Below, piece after piece: positions 25,344 to 34,129 of a stretch of DNA of 64,000 bases (its first letter is position 1; each line of letters starts with the position of its first letter). The stretch is from positions 372,001 to 436,000 of the forward strand of contig CAJTEN010000001.1 of assembly GCA_910575245.1 (NCBI GenBank). The letters are read 5' to 3'. Position numbers and translations under genes: made by a program. This stretch comes from Clostridia bacterium. Lineage in GTDB: Bacteria; Bacillota; Clostridia; Lachnospirales; Lachnospiraceae. The notes beneath the pieces were generated by a model. That model had not been told where the DNA came from and searched no databases. It worked only from the letters and a program-made list of their open reading frames with translations.

Positions 25344-27151
25344 GATTAGCGGATTATGTTATGCAGTTTTTAGAAAAACTCAACGTAAATCATGTTTTTA
25401 TGTTGAGTGGCGGTGGAATTATGTATTTAGTGGATGCACTGGGACGTAGTTCAATGGATTATGTTTGCTGTCATCATGAACAGGCAGCAGGTATTGCCGC
25501 GCAGGCGTATGCAATGGAGAAAAACAGTCTTGGTGTTTGTATGATTACAACTGGTCCGGGAGGTACAAATGCATTAACAGCGGCGGGCGCAGCATATATG
25601 GATTCTACACCTGTGCTGTTTATTACCGGACAAGTTAAAACGGCAGATTTTGCTTCTTTGAGAAATGTACGACAGTTTGGCGCCCAAGAGAATAATATTG
25701 TTTCGATGGCGAGTCCTGTGACGAAATATGCGGTTACTGTTTTTGATCCGGAGACAATTAAGTATCATATGGAGAAGGCTGTATATCTGGCATTGCATGG
25801 CAGGCGCGGACCAGTCTGGCTGGATATTCCTCTGGATGTACAAAATGCAGATATCGTTCCGGAACTGCTCCAATCGTTTGATCCTGTCGAAATTAGAGAT
25901 AAAGATATATTGGCAGAAACCAATCCTGATAAAGAGGAAATAGAAGATGTTATCACAAGAACACTCAATTTATTAAGAGAAGCTAAAAGACCGCTTTTTC
26001 TGGCAGGTCATGGTCTGACAGCCTCCGAAGGACAGGATATATTTTATAGGATTCAAAAGAAGATCAAAGTTCCTGTGGTAACTACATGGAGAGCGCTGGA
26101 TCTTATGGATTATGGAGATCCATTCTTTTTTGGAAGTCCTGGATTGCAGGCTACCAGGTATTCTAACCTGATTGTGCAGGGGGCCGATTTATTAATTGTC
26201 TTGGGAAGCCGGTTAGATAATATGATAACAGCTTTCAGTGAGGAACACTTTGCATTTCGTGCACAACAAAAAATTATTGTAGATATTGATGAAAATGAAA
26301 TATATAAACTGAATATGAAGAATGTTATTCCTGCAGTTTGCAGTGTAAAATATTTTCTTGATCGGTTATGTGCTGGTTTGCCTGACGCGGGATTGCCGGG
26401 CTGCAAAGAGTGGTTGAACTTTTGCAGTGAGATGAAAAACAGATTTCCACTTTTGAAGGAAAAACAGGAAGTATTAACTGATTATGTAGACTTATATCGA
26501 GTATCAATGAAAGTGTCAGAGTATTGCGAAGCAGATGATACGATTGTAGTATCATCTACCAGTCGGTGTAATACTGCCGGGCATATGGCATTTAAACATA
26601 AAAGAGGGCAGAAGGTAATTTCTTCAATGGGATTTGGATCTATGGGATTTGCGCTGCCTTCGGTTATTGGTGGCTGGTTTGCAAATGACAGACAGAGAAT
26701 TGTAATGATAGAAGGTGATGGAAGCCTGCAGTTGAATATTCAGGAATTGCAGACGATTGTCCATCATAATATAAATGCCAAGATGTTGATTTTTCATAAT
26801 GCGGGATATGCAGCGATTGCAACGATGCAGGATCGTAATTTTAACGGATTTCATATTGGATGTGATATGGAAAGTGGAGTTACATTGCCCGACCTAAAAA
26901 AAGTTGCCGATGCGTATGGAATTGCTTATTATTGTATTAACTCTAATGAAGAGATTGATACAGTTCTTGCTCAGGTCATGAACATGGATGGAGCAGTGAT
27001 CTGTGAATTTATCGGATCAATAACTTTTGATGAAATTCCAAAATGTATTTCCAGTTTAGACGAATCGGGAAACAGAGTGTCGGCGTTGCTCGAAAATCCA
27101 TTTCCTTTCTTATCGGAGCAGGAAATGCAGGAAATATACGCAGAATTATAG
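25340..27151 (+). CDS. ThDP-dependent enzyme, acetolactate-synthase-like
   Basis: 603 aa with all three domains of the acetohydroxyacid-synthase family. The catalytic Glu47 lies in CCHHEQAAGIAAQAYA. The central domain includes VLGSRLDN. The ThDP/Mg motif is at about residue 459 (GDGSLQLNIQEL). No regulatory small subunit is next to it, and the neighbours are sugar genes, so branched-chain amino-acid synthesis is unlikely. Related enzymes in O-antigen loci, such as YerE of the yersiniose pathway, use pyruvate to add a two-carbon branch to a CDP-4-keto-3,6-dideoxy sugar. rfbF, rfbH and rfbG lie 9-15 kb downstream. Whether it serves that route or the adjacent ulosonate synthase is open. Confidence 0.82.
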   Translation: MRLADYVMQFLEKLNVNHVFMLSGGGIMYLVDALGRSSMDYVCCHHEQAAGIAAQAYAMEKNSLGVCMITTGPGGTNALTAAGAAYMDSTPVLFITGQVKTADFASLRNVRQFGAQENNIVSMASPVTKYAVTVFDPETIKYHMEKAVYLALHGRRGPVWLDIPLDVQNADIVPELLQSFDPVEIRDKDILAETNPDKEEIEDVITRTLNLLREAKRPLFLAGHGLTASEGQDIFYRIQKKIKVPVVTTWRALDLMDYGDPFFFGSPGLQATRYSNLIVQGADLLIVLGSRLDNMITAFSEEHFAFRAQQKIIVDIDENEIYKLNMKNVIPAVCSVKYFLDRLCAGLPDAGLPGCKEWLNFCSEMKNRFPLLKEKQEVLTDYVDLYRVSMKVSEYCEADDTIVVSSTSRCNTAGHMAFKHKRGQKVISSMGFGSMGFALPSVIGGWFANDRQRIVMIEGDGSLQLNIQELQTIVHHNINAKMLIFHNAGYAAIATMQDRNFNGFHIGCDMESGVTLPDLKKVADAYGIAYYCINSNEEIDTVLAQVMNMDGAVICEFIGSITFDEIPKCISSLDESGNRVSALLENPFPFLSEQEMQEIYAEL

Positions 27152-27160
27152 GAGAAAATT

Positions 27161-28690
27161 ATGCAGACTAAAAAGCCTTTATTCATCTTTGAAATGGCAA
27201 ACAATCATCAGGGAAGTGTGGAACACGGAAAACGTATTATCAGAGAGATGCGCAATGTATGCTGTGAATTCAAACAGTTTGATTTTGCATTTAAATTTCA
27301 GTATCGTGACTTGGATTCGTTTATCCATCCAGAGTTTAAACACAGAACAGATATCAAAAATGTAAAGCGGTTTCAAGATACCCGGCTGTCTATGGATCAA
27401 TTTGACGAGTTGTTAAGAGAAGTGAGGAGCAATGGCTTTTTGGCAATATGTACTCCGTTTGATGAGATTTCTGTGGAGCATATTGTAGAACAAAAATACG
27501 ATTATATTAAAATAGCAAGTTGCTCCTTTAATGATTGGCCGCTTCTTGAAAAAATTGCAGAAAGTAATCTACCGGTTATTGCATCTGGAGCCGGAAGCAG
27601 TATTGATGACATAGACCAGGTTGTGCATTTTTTCGCAAACAGGAATATTGAGTTTTCGTTAATGCACTGCGTTGCGGAATATCCTACTTTAAACGCGAAT
27701 CTGCAAATGAACCAGATAGATTTCTATCATAGCAGATTTCCTGATTTGAAAATTGGATTTTCCACACATGAATATCCTGACAATTTACTTCCTGTTAAGA
27801 TTGCTGTGGCGAAAGGTGCAGTTATATTTGAAAAGCATGTAGGCGTTCCGACGGAGGAAATTGTTCTGAATGGATATTCGGCAAATCCAGAACAGGTGCG
27901 TAATTGGCTTCTGGCAGCCATGGAAGCGTATGAAATTTGCGGAGTTGTTGGAGAAAGGTATCAATCTACTGAGAAAGAGAGAACAGACCTGGCAGCATTA
28001 AAAAGAGGGGTTTTTGCAAAAAAAGATTTAGCCAGGGACCAGATTATATGTAGGGATGATATATACTTAGCATTTCCGTGTAAGCCGGGTCAGTTAGTGG
28101 CAAGTGACTTATCTAAGTACAGCCAGATACAGATGAAGAGTCAGTCATTGTTAAAGAATCAGCCGGTTATGGTGGATGATGTCATAATACGAAATAATTC
28201 TCAAAGCATATATGCATTCGTGAAAAAAATCGTTGATTTATTACAGGAGAGCAACGTTGTTGTCCCGCTGGGGAGCATCTGTGAAATATCGCATCATTAT
28301 GGCATAGACAAATTCGAGAGAACCGGTGTTGCCATGATTGACTGTGTCAATAGAGAGTATTGTAAGAAAATTTTGGTTGTTTTACCGGGGCAGTCACATC
28401 CTGTTCATTATCATGTCAAAAAAGAGGAAACTTTTGTAATACTACATGGTGATCTTACGATTACGTTGAATGGAGAGGAAAAGATTTTGCACAAAGGCGA
28501 TATCATGGTGGTAGAAAGGAATGTTAAACACAGTTTTTCTTCGGAAACGGGATGTATTTTCGAAGAAATTTCTACAACACATTATCTGAATGATTCGTAC
28601 TATGAACAGGAAAAAGACTTTGCGGATCCAAGAAAGACAACAATACATTTTACAAAGGAAATGTTTAAAAAAATTAATGGGAACGGATAA
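27161..28690 (+). CDS. NeuB-type ulosonate synthase with SAF domain fused to a C-terminal cupin
   Basis: 509 aa, far longer than the roughly 345 aa of a normal NeuB. Residues 1-270 are the synthase barrel (AFKFQYRD at 43-50, MHCVAEYPT at 168-176, FEKHVGVP at 223-230). The usual GYSDHT is altered to GFSTHEYP at 199-206. SAF-like sequence follows at about 280-345. Residues 365-475 form a cupin with a complete metal set: His413, His416, His418, Glu423 and a later His457. Cupins of this kind include sugar isomerases. A synthase, a possible isomerase and, overlapping by 14 bases, an HAD phosphatase resemble the logic of KDO synthesis. The substrate is unknown. Confidence 0.82.
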   Translation: MQTKKPLFIFEMANNHQGSVEHGKRIIREMRNVCCEFKQFDFAFKFQYRDLDSFIHPEFKHRTDIKNVKRFQDTRLSMDQFDELLREVRSNGFLAICTPFDEISVEHIVEQKYDYIKIASCSFNDWPLLEKIAESNLPVIASGAGSSIDDIDQVVHFFANRNIEFSLMHCVAEYPTLNANLQMNQIDFYHSRFPDLKIGFSTHEYPDNLLPVKIAVAKGAVIFEKHVGVPTEEIVLNGYSANPEQVRNWLLAAMEAYEICGVVGERYQSTEKERTDLAALKRGVFAKKDLARDQIICRDDIYLAFPCKPGQLVASDLSKYSQIQMKSQSLLKNQPVMVDDVIIRNNSQSIYAFVKKIVDLLQESNVVVPLGSICEISHHYGIDKFERTGVAMIDCVNREYCKKILVVLPGQSHPVHYHVKKEETFVILHGDLTITLNGEEKILHKGDIMVVERNVKHSFSSETGCIFEEISTTHYLNDSYYEQEKDFADPRKTTIHFTKEMFKKINGNG

Positions 28691-29345
28691 GAAAAAATAT
28701 AAATTGGTTATTTTTGATGTTGATGGAACGCTGCTTGATACTTCCGAAGGACTGTTATCATCAACGATTTACATGATTGATCAACTGGGGTTTGCAATGC
28801 CGGAGGAGCAAGAACTTTTATCATTTGTCGGACCAAGGATTCAAGATTCTGTGCAGAGAGTCTTTGGGCTTCAGGGAGAAAAATTACAGGAAGCTGTAAG
28901 TATTTTTAGAAATTATTATAAGGAAAAGGAAGTGCTTCATGCGCGTCCTTATGATGGTATTTATGACGTATTATCTGTGCTAAAAAAGCAGGGAATTCAT
29001 ATTACAGTAGCCACAAATAAGAGACAGGATTTTACAGATGAATTGATGAAAAAGTATAAATTTTCTTCTTATATGGAAGGGATTTTTGGAACCGATATGG
29101 CAGGAATGTTAAGTAAAGCAGATTTAATAAATAAGTGTTTGAAGCAATTCCCTGAGTGTTGTCTGGACGATGCTGTTATGGTGGGGGATAGCGACTATGA
29201 TGCAGAAGCAGCATATGCATCTGGAATTGACTTCGTGGGAGTGACTTATGGATTTGGTTTTTCTGAGGAAAGAGACCTTGCAAAATGGCCATATACAGGT
29301 ATATCCGGTAGTCCAAGAGAGCTGATTGAAATTCTGCTTCAGTAA
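28677..29345 (+). CDS. HAD-superfamily phosphatase
   Basis: 222 aa from ATG 28677, overlapping the synthase gene by 14 bases; the longer frame from 28590 lies within that gene. The HAD motifs are present: motif I FDVDGTLLDTS with nucleophile Asp14 and Asp16, motif II VATNK, and motif IV VMVGDSDYDAEAA. The cap is of the phosphoglycolate-phosphatase type. Coupling to a NeuB-type synthase suggests it removes phosphate from a freshly made ulosonate phosphate, as Neu9P or KDO8P phosphatases do. A general housekeeping phosphatase is less likely in this setting. The exact substrate is inferred only. Confidence 0.85.
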   Translation: MGTDKKKYKLVIFDVDGTLLDTSEGLLSSTIYMIDQLGFAMPEEQELLSFVGPRIQDSVQRVFGLQGEKLQEAVSIFRNYYKEKEVLHARPYDGIYDVLSVLKKQGIHITVATNKRQDFTDELMKKYKFSSYMEGIFGTDMAGMLSKADLINKCLKQFPECCLDDAVMVGDSDYDAEAAYASGIDFVGVTYGFGFSEERDLAKWPYTGISGSPRELIEILLQ

Positions 29346-29357
29346 GGAGAGTGGACA

Positions 29358-30611
29358 ATGAAATTTGCCAATTTAATTACAAAGGGTGACAAAGTTAAGA
29401 ATTATGGGGATGATATGCAGGTTCATGCAATAAAGCTGCTATATGAGTATATGGGAATCAATTATAGTGATGTTGTCAGAATTACTATAAATGAACTTTT
29501 TACATATGATGGAGAAGAATACTTGATTGTTCCGATTAACTTACCTTTTTTGGGAAGATATCCTGCCATTTCTCCTAAGATCATACCAGTTTATCTTGGA
29601 ATAAGTGTACTGAACAGTTCAGTGGCTGATAGCCTGAAATGGAAAGAGTATGAACCTATTGGATGCAGAGATCAGCATACGTTAGAAGTGGCGCGGGAAT
29701 GTGGAGTTCAGGCGTATTTAAATGGCTGTATGACGATAACACTACCTAAGCTGGTGAACAGGGGAAAAGCTGATAAAGTATACATTATAGATGTATGTGA
29801 TGAGCTGCTGGACAAGATTCCGAAAGAACTAAAGGAATCGGCGATATATAAGACACAGCAGGTCTGGGGGCGCATAGTGACGGAAGAGGAATCACTGGCG
29901 GCCTATGCGGAATATCAACGAGAGGCAAGGTTAGTGATTACATCCAGATTACATTGTGCAGTCCCTTGCCTTGCATGGGGGATTCCTGTTATTTTGGCTA
30001 TGAAGAGTATTTCGCATAGGATGATGTGGCTCCATAGATTAATGCCTATATATGATGAAAAAAGTTTTGATAAGATCGATTGGAATCCGCAACCCATAGA
30101 CATAGAGGAACTTAAAAAACTGATAAAAGAAAATGCGGCCAGAAGGTTAAGAGATACGTGGGATAAGTACTATTCACAGTACAGAATCAGTGAGATATAT
30201 GAAGATAGCTCCATCAAAGATGTTGTTCTCGACGGCTTAAAAGAACCCATTGAGTATATGAGATGCAACTGGACTATGAAAGAGGGACGGTATAAATACA
30301 TTATATGGTGTGTTGTTCAAACAGCGGATAATTTATATAAATATATAACTGAGGAATATAGGAATGCAGAATTGATTGGTGTTATTGATGTATACAAAGC
30401 TACGGATTTTCATGGCATTCCTACAGGGAATTTGGAATTGCTAGAAAATCTGGATGACGATGTAACAGTATTTGTTGCTACCGCAGCGGCTAACTTGATG
30501 GCTATTCAGACATTTCAGCGTTTGGGAATAAAAAATTATGTAATATGTTGGAATAATGGAAAATATGCTGACGAAGCGGCCAAAAGGATCGAGTTGATAG
30601 AAGAGCGGTAG
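29358..30611 (+). CDS. Polysaccharide pyruvyltransferase-like protein with extra C-terminal domain
   Basis: 417 aa. The N-terminal NYGDDMQ near residue 15 and the TSRLHCAVPCLAWGIPVI stretch at about 195 are hallmarks of the polysaccharide pyruvyltransferase family, which puts a pyruvate ketal on glycan sugars using PEP. The last 110 residues look like a separate Rossmann-type unit (YIIWCVVQTADN, ELIGVIDVYK), similar in plan to the YGAG/FIDRR domains of the proteins at 23859 and 31584. A good TAAGGAGAG site lies before the ATG. Some family members are not pyruvyltransferases, so function stays provisional. Confidence 0.72.
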   Translation: MKFANLITKGDKVKNYGDDMQVHAIKLLYEYMGINYSDVVRITINELFTYDGEEYLIVPINLPFLGRYPAISPKIIPVYLGISVLNSSVADSLKWKEYEPIGCRDQHTLEVARECGVQAYLNGCMTITLPKLVNRGKADKVYIIDVCDELLDKIPKELKESAIYKTQQVWGRIVTEEESLAAYAEYQREARLVITSRLHCAVPCLAWGIPVILAMKSISHRMMWLHRLMPIYDEKSFDKIDWNPQPIDIEELKKLIKENAARRLRDTWDKYYSQYRISEIYEDSSIKDVVLDGLKEPIEYMRCNWTMKEGRYKYIIWCVVQTADNLYKYITEEYRNAELIGVIDVYKATDFHGIPTGNLELLENLDDDVTVFVATAAANLMAIQTFQRLGIKNYVICWNNGKYADEAAKRIELIEER

Positions 30612-30649
30612 ATGTAGTTAGTATCAATGATTGTCGGGGTGAAAATGTT

Positions 30650-31522
30650 GTGAAAAAAATATTAATTACAGGGGCCACGGGATTTATCGGAAAAAATTTA
30701 GCAGAAACATTACAAAAAACTTATGAAGTTTTAAGCCCAAATCGGAGGGAACTTAATCTGCTTGACCAAGAGTCTGTAGAAAACTATTTGAAAAGCAATA
30801 ATTTTGATATAGTCATTCATGCGGCAAATACCAATAATACGAGAAATAAAAAGACAACTGATTTTGAGGCATTAGATGGTAATCTCAGGATGTTTTTCAA
30901 TTTGGAGAGATGCAATGCGTATTATGAAAGAATGTATTATTTTGGTTCCGGAGCGGAGTATGACAGACGGCATTATGTTCCATTTATGAAGGAAGAATAT
31001 TTTAATACGTACATACCAGAGGATCCTTACGGTTTTTCTAAATATATAATGTCGACTGTAAGTGAAAAAAGTTCTAATGTATATGATTTAAGGTTATTCG
31101 GTGTATATGGAAAATATGAGGAATGGGAAAGAAGATTTATCTCTAATGCTATTTGCAGGGCGTTGACGGGTCGTAGCATTACCATACAGCAAAATGTATT
31201 TTTCGATTACCTTTGGATAGATGATTTGTCGAAAATCGTGACATGGTTTATAGAACATATTCCGGTTTATAAACAATATAATGTATGCCGTGGGAAGTCT
31301 ATTGATTTATACAGTCTTGCATGTATCGTAAAAGAAGTATTGAATACAGACTGTGATATTATTGTAGGAAATGAAGGGCTAAAGCCAGAATACACAGGAG
31401 ATAACAACAGACTGCTTAATGAACTTGGTAATTTTACTTTTTCGGGTATGCACACAACTATTTGTGATTTGTCGGAATATTATCAAAATCATATGGATGT
31501 TATACAAGAAGAGCTTTTATGA
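30650..31522 (+). CDS. Extended SDR: NAD-dependent epimerase/dehydratase/reductase
   Basis: 290 aa. The start is GTG 30650, with CGGGGTG upstream; a nearby ATG at 30645 is out of frame and stops at once. The NAD loop TGATGFIG is at residues 7-14, and the catalytic Tyr-x3-Lys pair is seen in DPYGFSKY. It is a nucleotide-sugar epimerase, reductase or dehydratase. In a CDP-dideoxyhexose or yersiniose-like route a 4-keto reductase is still needed, and this gene is a candidate. The coding sequence is AT-rich like its neighbours. The substrate is unknown. Confidence 0.78.
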   Translation: MKKILITGATGFIGKNLAETLQKTYEVLSPNRRELNLLDQESVENYLKSNNFDIVIHAANTNNTRNKKTTDFEALDGNLRMFFNLERCNAYYERMYYFGSGAEYDRRHYVPFMKEEYFNTYIPEDPYGFSKYIMSTVSEKSSNVYDLRLFGVYGKYEEWERRFISNAICRALTGRSITIQQNVFFDYLWIDDLSKIVTWFIEHIPVYKQYNVCRGKSIDLYSLACIVKEVLNTDCDIIVGNEGLKPEYTGDNNRLLNELGNFTFSGMHTTICDLSEYYQNHMDVIQEELL

Positions 31523-31583
31523 TCAACTGGTAAAGGAAGTAAGGGAATAAAATACTAACTATGTTGCCGAAAGGGGTAGCAGA

Positions 31584-33104
31584 ATGGAGACTAACATGGA
31601 TTTTTATAGTATTTCAGGAAATGAAGGATTTATTGTTTACGGAGCAGGATTCCAGGGACAGCAAATCTGTGATAATTTATTAAAGAATAATATAAAAGTA
31701 GAGGCGTTCTTAGATCGGAGAGTAAAGACTGCATCGCCGATTTATACATCAGCCCCTGAATTTCAGGGGGATCGAAATCTTCCGTCTGTATTAAATGAAA
31801 TACCTGTTTTTCATCCGGATTCCATGGGAGATGTTAAGGCAGAGAACATAGTTATTATAGCGGTTACCAATCCTTATGAGCATCCAATTATAGCAGATAT
31901 GCTGTATACAATGGGATACAGAAAAATATTATGCAGTTTACCGTCAAATGGATGGAAGAGGCAGGGGATAGAAGAAAATAATGAAATTTATAATTTGATT
32001 GCACAGGGAGTTTCCCCGATTGGAAAAGAAGCAGTATATTATGATGATATGCGGCTGATGGAAAAACACCTTACCGATATGATGGACGTAGTAGACGAAA
32101 AAACATGTATGGCACAAATTCCAATGGAACTGCTTTTTTATACTGACAGCGATGGAAAAGAGAAATCTATTTATGCAGAGGATGGATTATTACCTTTTTA
32201 TAATTTTATAGAAGGACGTGGAGAAAAAGAATTTTTAGTATTGAGAGGTCATTTGCAGGATAATGGAATAGATATAAATCGCTGGATGGAGACAAAAGCG
32301 GTCAACTATTTCCAGCTTTCGCAGGAATGGGAAAATGGAGAGAATAATCAGAGCGATTTGCCGTTTGTTGAGAGAATAGATCGTGGAAGATTTCTTATTA
32401 AATCGCATTTGGAACGAATTATTTTTTATGTTGCAAAAGGATATCATAGAATATACTGTAAGCTTACGCAATCAGATTATATTAAATGGGACAAGCCTGA
32501 ACTAATTAATGAAGTCTGGCAGACTATAATGCGGCAGAGGATCAGTTGTGTCTATACGCCTGTATTATATCCGGCATTTTATTGGTTTCAGTGTCGCAGG
32601 GAGTCTTATGGACATTCAAGACTTATGAGAATATGCCGTTATTTCGTCGAAAAAGAAATTTCGTTAGATGGAAAAAAAGTACTGGACGCGGGTGCATATG
32701 TGGGGTATTTTGCTCAGCATATGTATAGAATGGGTGCTGCTGTAACAGCCGTAGAATTTGACACGGATAATTATGAATTGTTGTGTGCAATTAGTTCGTT
32801 GGTTGATTGTAATGGCATTAAAACTTTGAATATTGGTATTCAGGAGATGGATGAAAATGAGTTTTATGATGTGACTATATTGCTTACGGTTTTGTATTGG
32901 CATTTTGATACGGATCTTGGATTAAAACTCATGGAAAAGATTGATAAATTGACGAAGGGTATTTTGTTGTGGGAATCAGGAGATGAACCTGAAAGAGAAA
33001 AGCAGTGGATATTTGACCATTCTTCTTTTAATGCTTACGAAAAAATTGGAGATACATTTGGCACGCAGAAACTGAGGGAGATGGGGGTTTTTTACAGAGT
33101 ATAG
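31584..33104 (+). CDS. SAM-dependent methyltransferase with Rossmann-like N-terminus, paralogue of the gene at 23859
   Basis: 506 aa. Residues 14-120 have a Rossmann-like YGAGFQGQ and AFLDRR. The middle region at 268-306 aligns without gaps to the ParB-like stretch of the gene at 23859-25343, but DGHHR has become SHLER (274-278). The C-terminal methyltransferase is intact: motif I VLDAGAYVGYF at 366-376, AVEFD at 389-393, and LLTVLYWHF. It probably methylates a sugar in the cassette. Compared with its paralogue the active sites are lost in the opposite places, so the two may have split an ancestral job. AAAGGGG lies ahead of the ATG. Confidence 0.75.
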   Translation: METNMDFYSISGNEGFIVYGAGFQGQQICDNLLKNNIKVEAFLDRRVKTASPIYTSAPEFQGDRNLPSVLNEIPVFHPDSMGDVKAENIVIIAVTNPYEHPIIADMLYTMGYRKILCSLPSNGWKRQGIEENNEIYNLIAQGVSPIGKEAVYYDDMRLMEKHLTDMMDVVDEKTCMAQIPMELLFYTDSDGKEKSIYAEDGLLPFYNFIEGRGEKEFLVLRGHLQDNGIDINRWMETKAVNYFQLSQEWENGENNQSDLPFVERIDRGRFLIKSHLERIIFYVAKGYHRIYCKLTQSDYIKWDKPELINEVWQTIMRQRISCVYTPVLYPAFYWFQCRRESYGHSRLMRICRYFVEKEISLDGKKVLDAGAYVGYFAQHMYRMGAAVTAVEFDTDNYELLCAISSLVDCNGIKTLNIGIQEMDENEFYDVTILLTVLYWHFDTDLGLKLMEKIDKLTKGILLWESGDEPEREKQWIFDHSSFNAYEKIGDTFGTQKLREMGVFYRV

Positions 33105-33140
33105 GTTGATGCATATTAAAGAATTCTGAAGGGAAACAGC

Positions 33141-34100
33141 ATGAGAAAAAAAATCAGTATATTTGTGCCATGTTATAACGAAGAAAAAAATGTAAAGTTA
33201 ATGGCAGAAGCTATAAGTAGAGTAATGCAGCCGTTGGATTATGAGTATGAGATTGTTTTTCGGGATAATTGTTCTACAGATGCAACAAGACAGTATTTAC
33301 GCGAACTGGCAGCGGAAGATTTCCGTATTAAAGTTCTTATGAATAATAGAAATTATGGAACAAGTGGCCGTGGAAGACATTTGGCATTTGGACATTGTAG
33401 CGGTGATGCAATGATTGTGATTGCGTGCGATTTTCAAGAACCGCCAGATTTAATACCGGAGTTTATAAAATATTGGGAGCAAGGATACAAGGTAGTTGGT
33501 GGGCAGAAGACGGGCTCCAAAGAAGGAAAAATAAAGTATTTCCTAAGGCATCTATATTATAAAATAATTGATGCCTTTTCCGATATACCACAGTATGAAC
33601 ATATGTCAGGAATTGCATTGTACGACCGAGAGGTTATTAATGAAATCTTGAAAATGGATGAGGATATTATGTTGAGAAATGCTGTGGCTGATATGGGGTA
33701 TGAAGTCAAACTGGTAAAGTATGTCCAGGAAAAGAGAAGAAGTGGAAAGTCCAGTTATAATGTGTGGCGCTATTTGACATTTGCTTTAAATAGCCTGGTT
33801 AATACTTCTACAGGTCCGTTACGGCTTATGACTGTTGCTGGCTTTCTAATGTCGATTGTCAGTTTTATATTAGGAGTTGTATATACGATTATGAAGCTTA
33901 CTATATGGTATAGGTTTCCTGCCGGAATAGCGCCTATTTTGATCGGAATGTTGTTCTTAGGATCGGTTCAATTACTCTTTATGGGAGTGTTGGGTGAATA
34001 TGTCGGAGTTATATTGAGAAAGGTATCTAAACAACCAGATGTAATACTGAGTGAGAAAATTAATTTCGATAAGGACAAAAATAGTCCGGTGGATCATTAA
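33141..34100 (+). CDS. Family 2 glycosyltransferase, GtrB/DPM1-like with two C-terminal membrane helices
   Basis: 319 aa. It begins with the GT-A signature IFVPCYNEEKNV and has CDFQEPPDLI in the place of the D-x-D region. The last 80 residues contain two long hydrophobic helices followed by GEYVGVILRKV. This is the layout of polyprenyl-phosphate sugar transferases such as GtrB, which load one sugar onto undecaprenyl phosphate for a GT-C enzyme outside the cell. Several GT-C-like proteins in the window could use its product. The sugar is unknown. Confidence 0.85.
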   Translation: MRKKISIFVPCYNEEKNVKLMAEAISRVMQPLDYEYEIVFRDNCSTDATRQYLRELAAEDFRIKVLMNNRNYGTSGRGRHLAFGHCSGDAMIVIACDFQEPPDLIPEFIKYWEQGYKVVGGQKTGSKEGKIKYFLRHLYYKIIDAFSDIPQYEHMSGIALYDREVINEILKMDEDIMLRNAVADMGYEVKLVKYVQEKRRSGKSSYNVWRYLTFALNSLVNTSTGPLRLMTVAGFLMSIVSFILGVVYTIMKLTIWYRFPAGIAPILIGMLFLGSVQLLFMGVLGEYVGVILRKVSKQPDVILSEKINFDKDKNSPVDH

Positions 34101-34129
34101 TACAGGGATGATAAGAAATTGGTACAAAA

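Noticed and set aside
25340-27151. Acetolactate synthase for branched-chain amino acids
   Set aside because: No small subunit or ilv/leu genes nearby; surrounded by nucleotide-sugar genes in an AT-rich glycan cassette.
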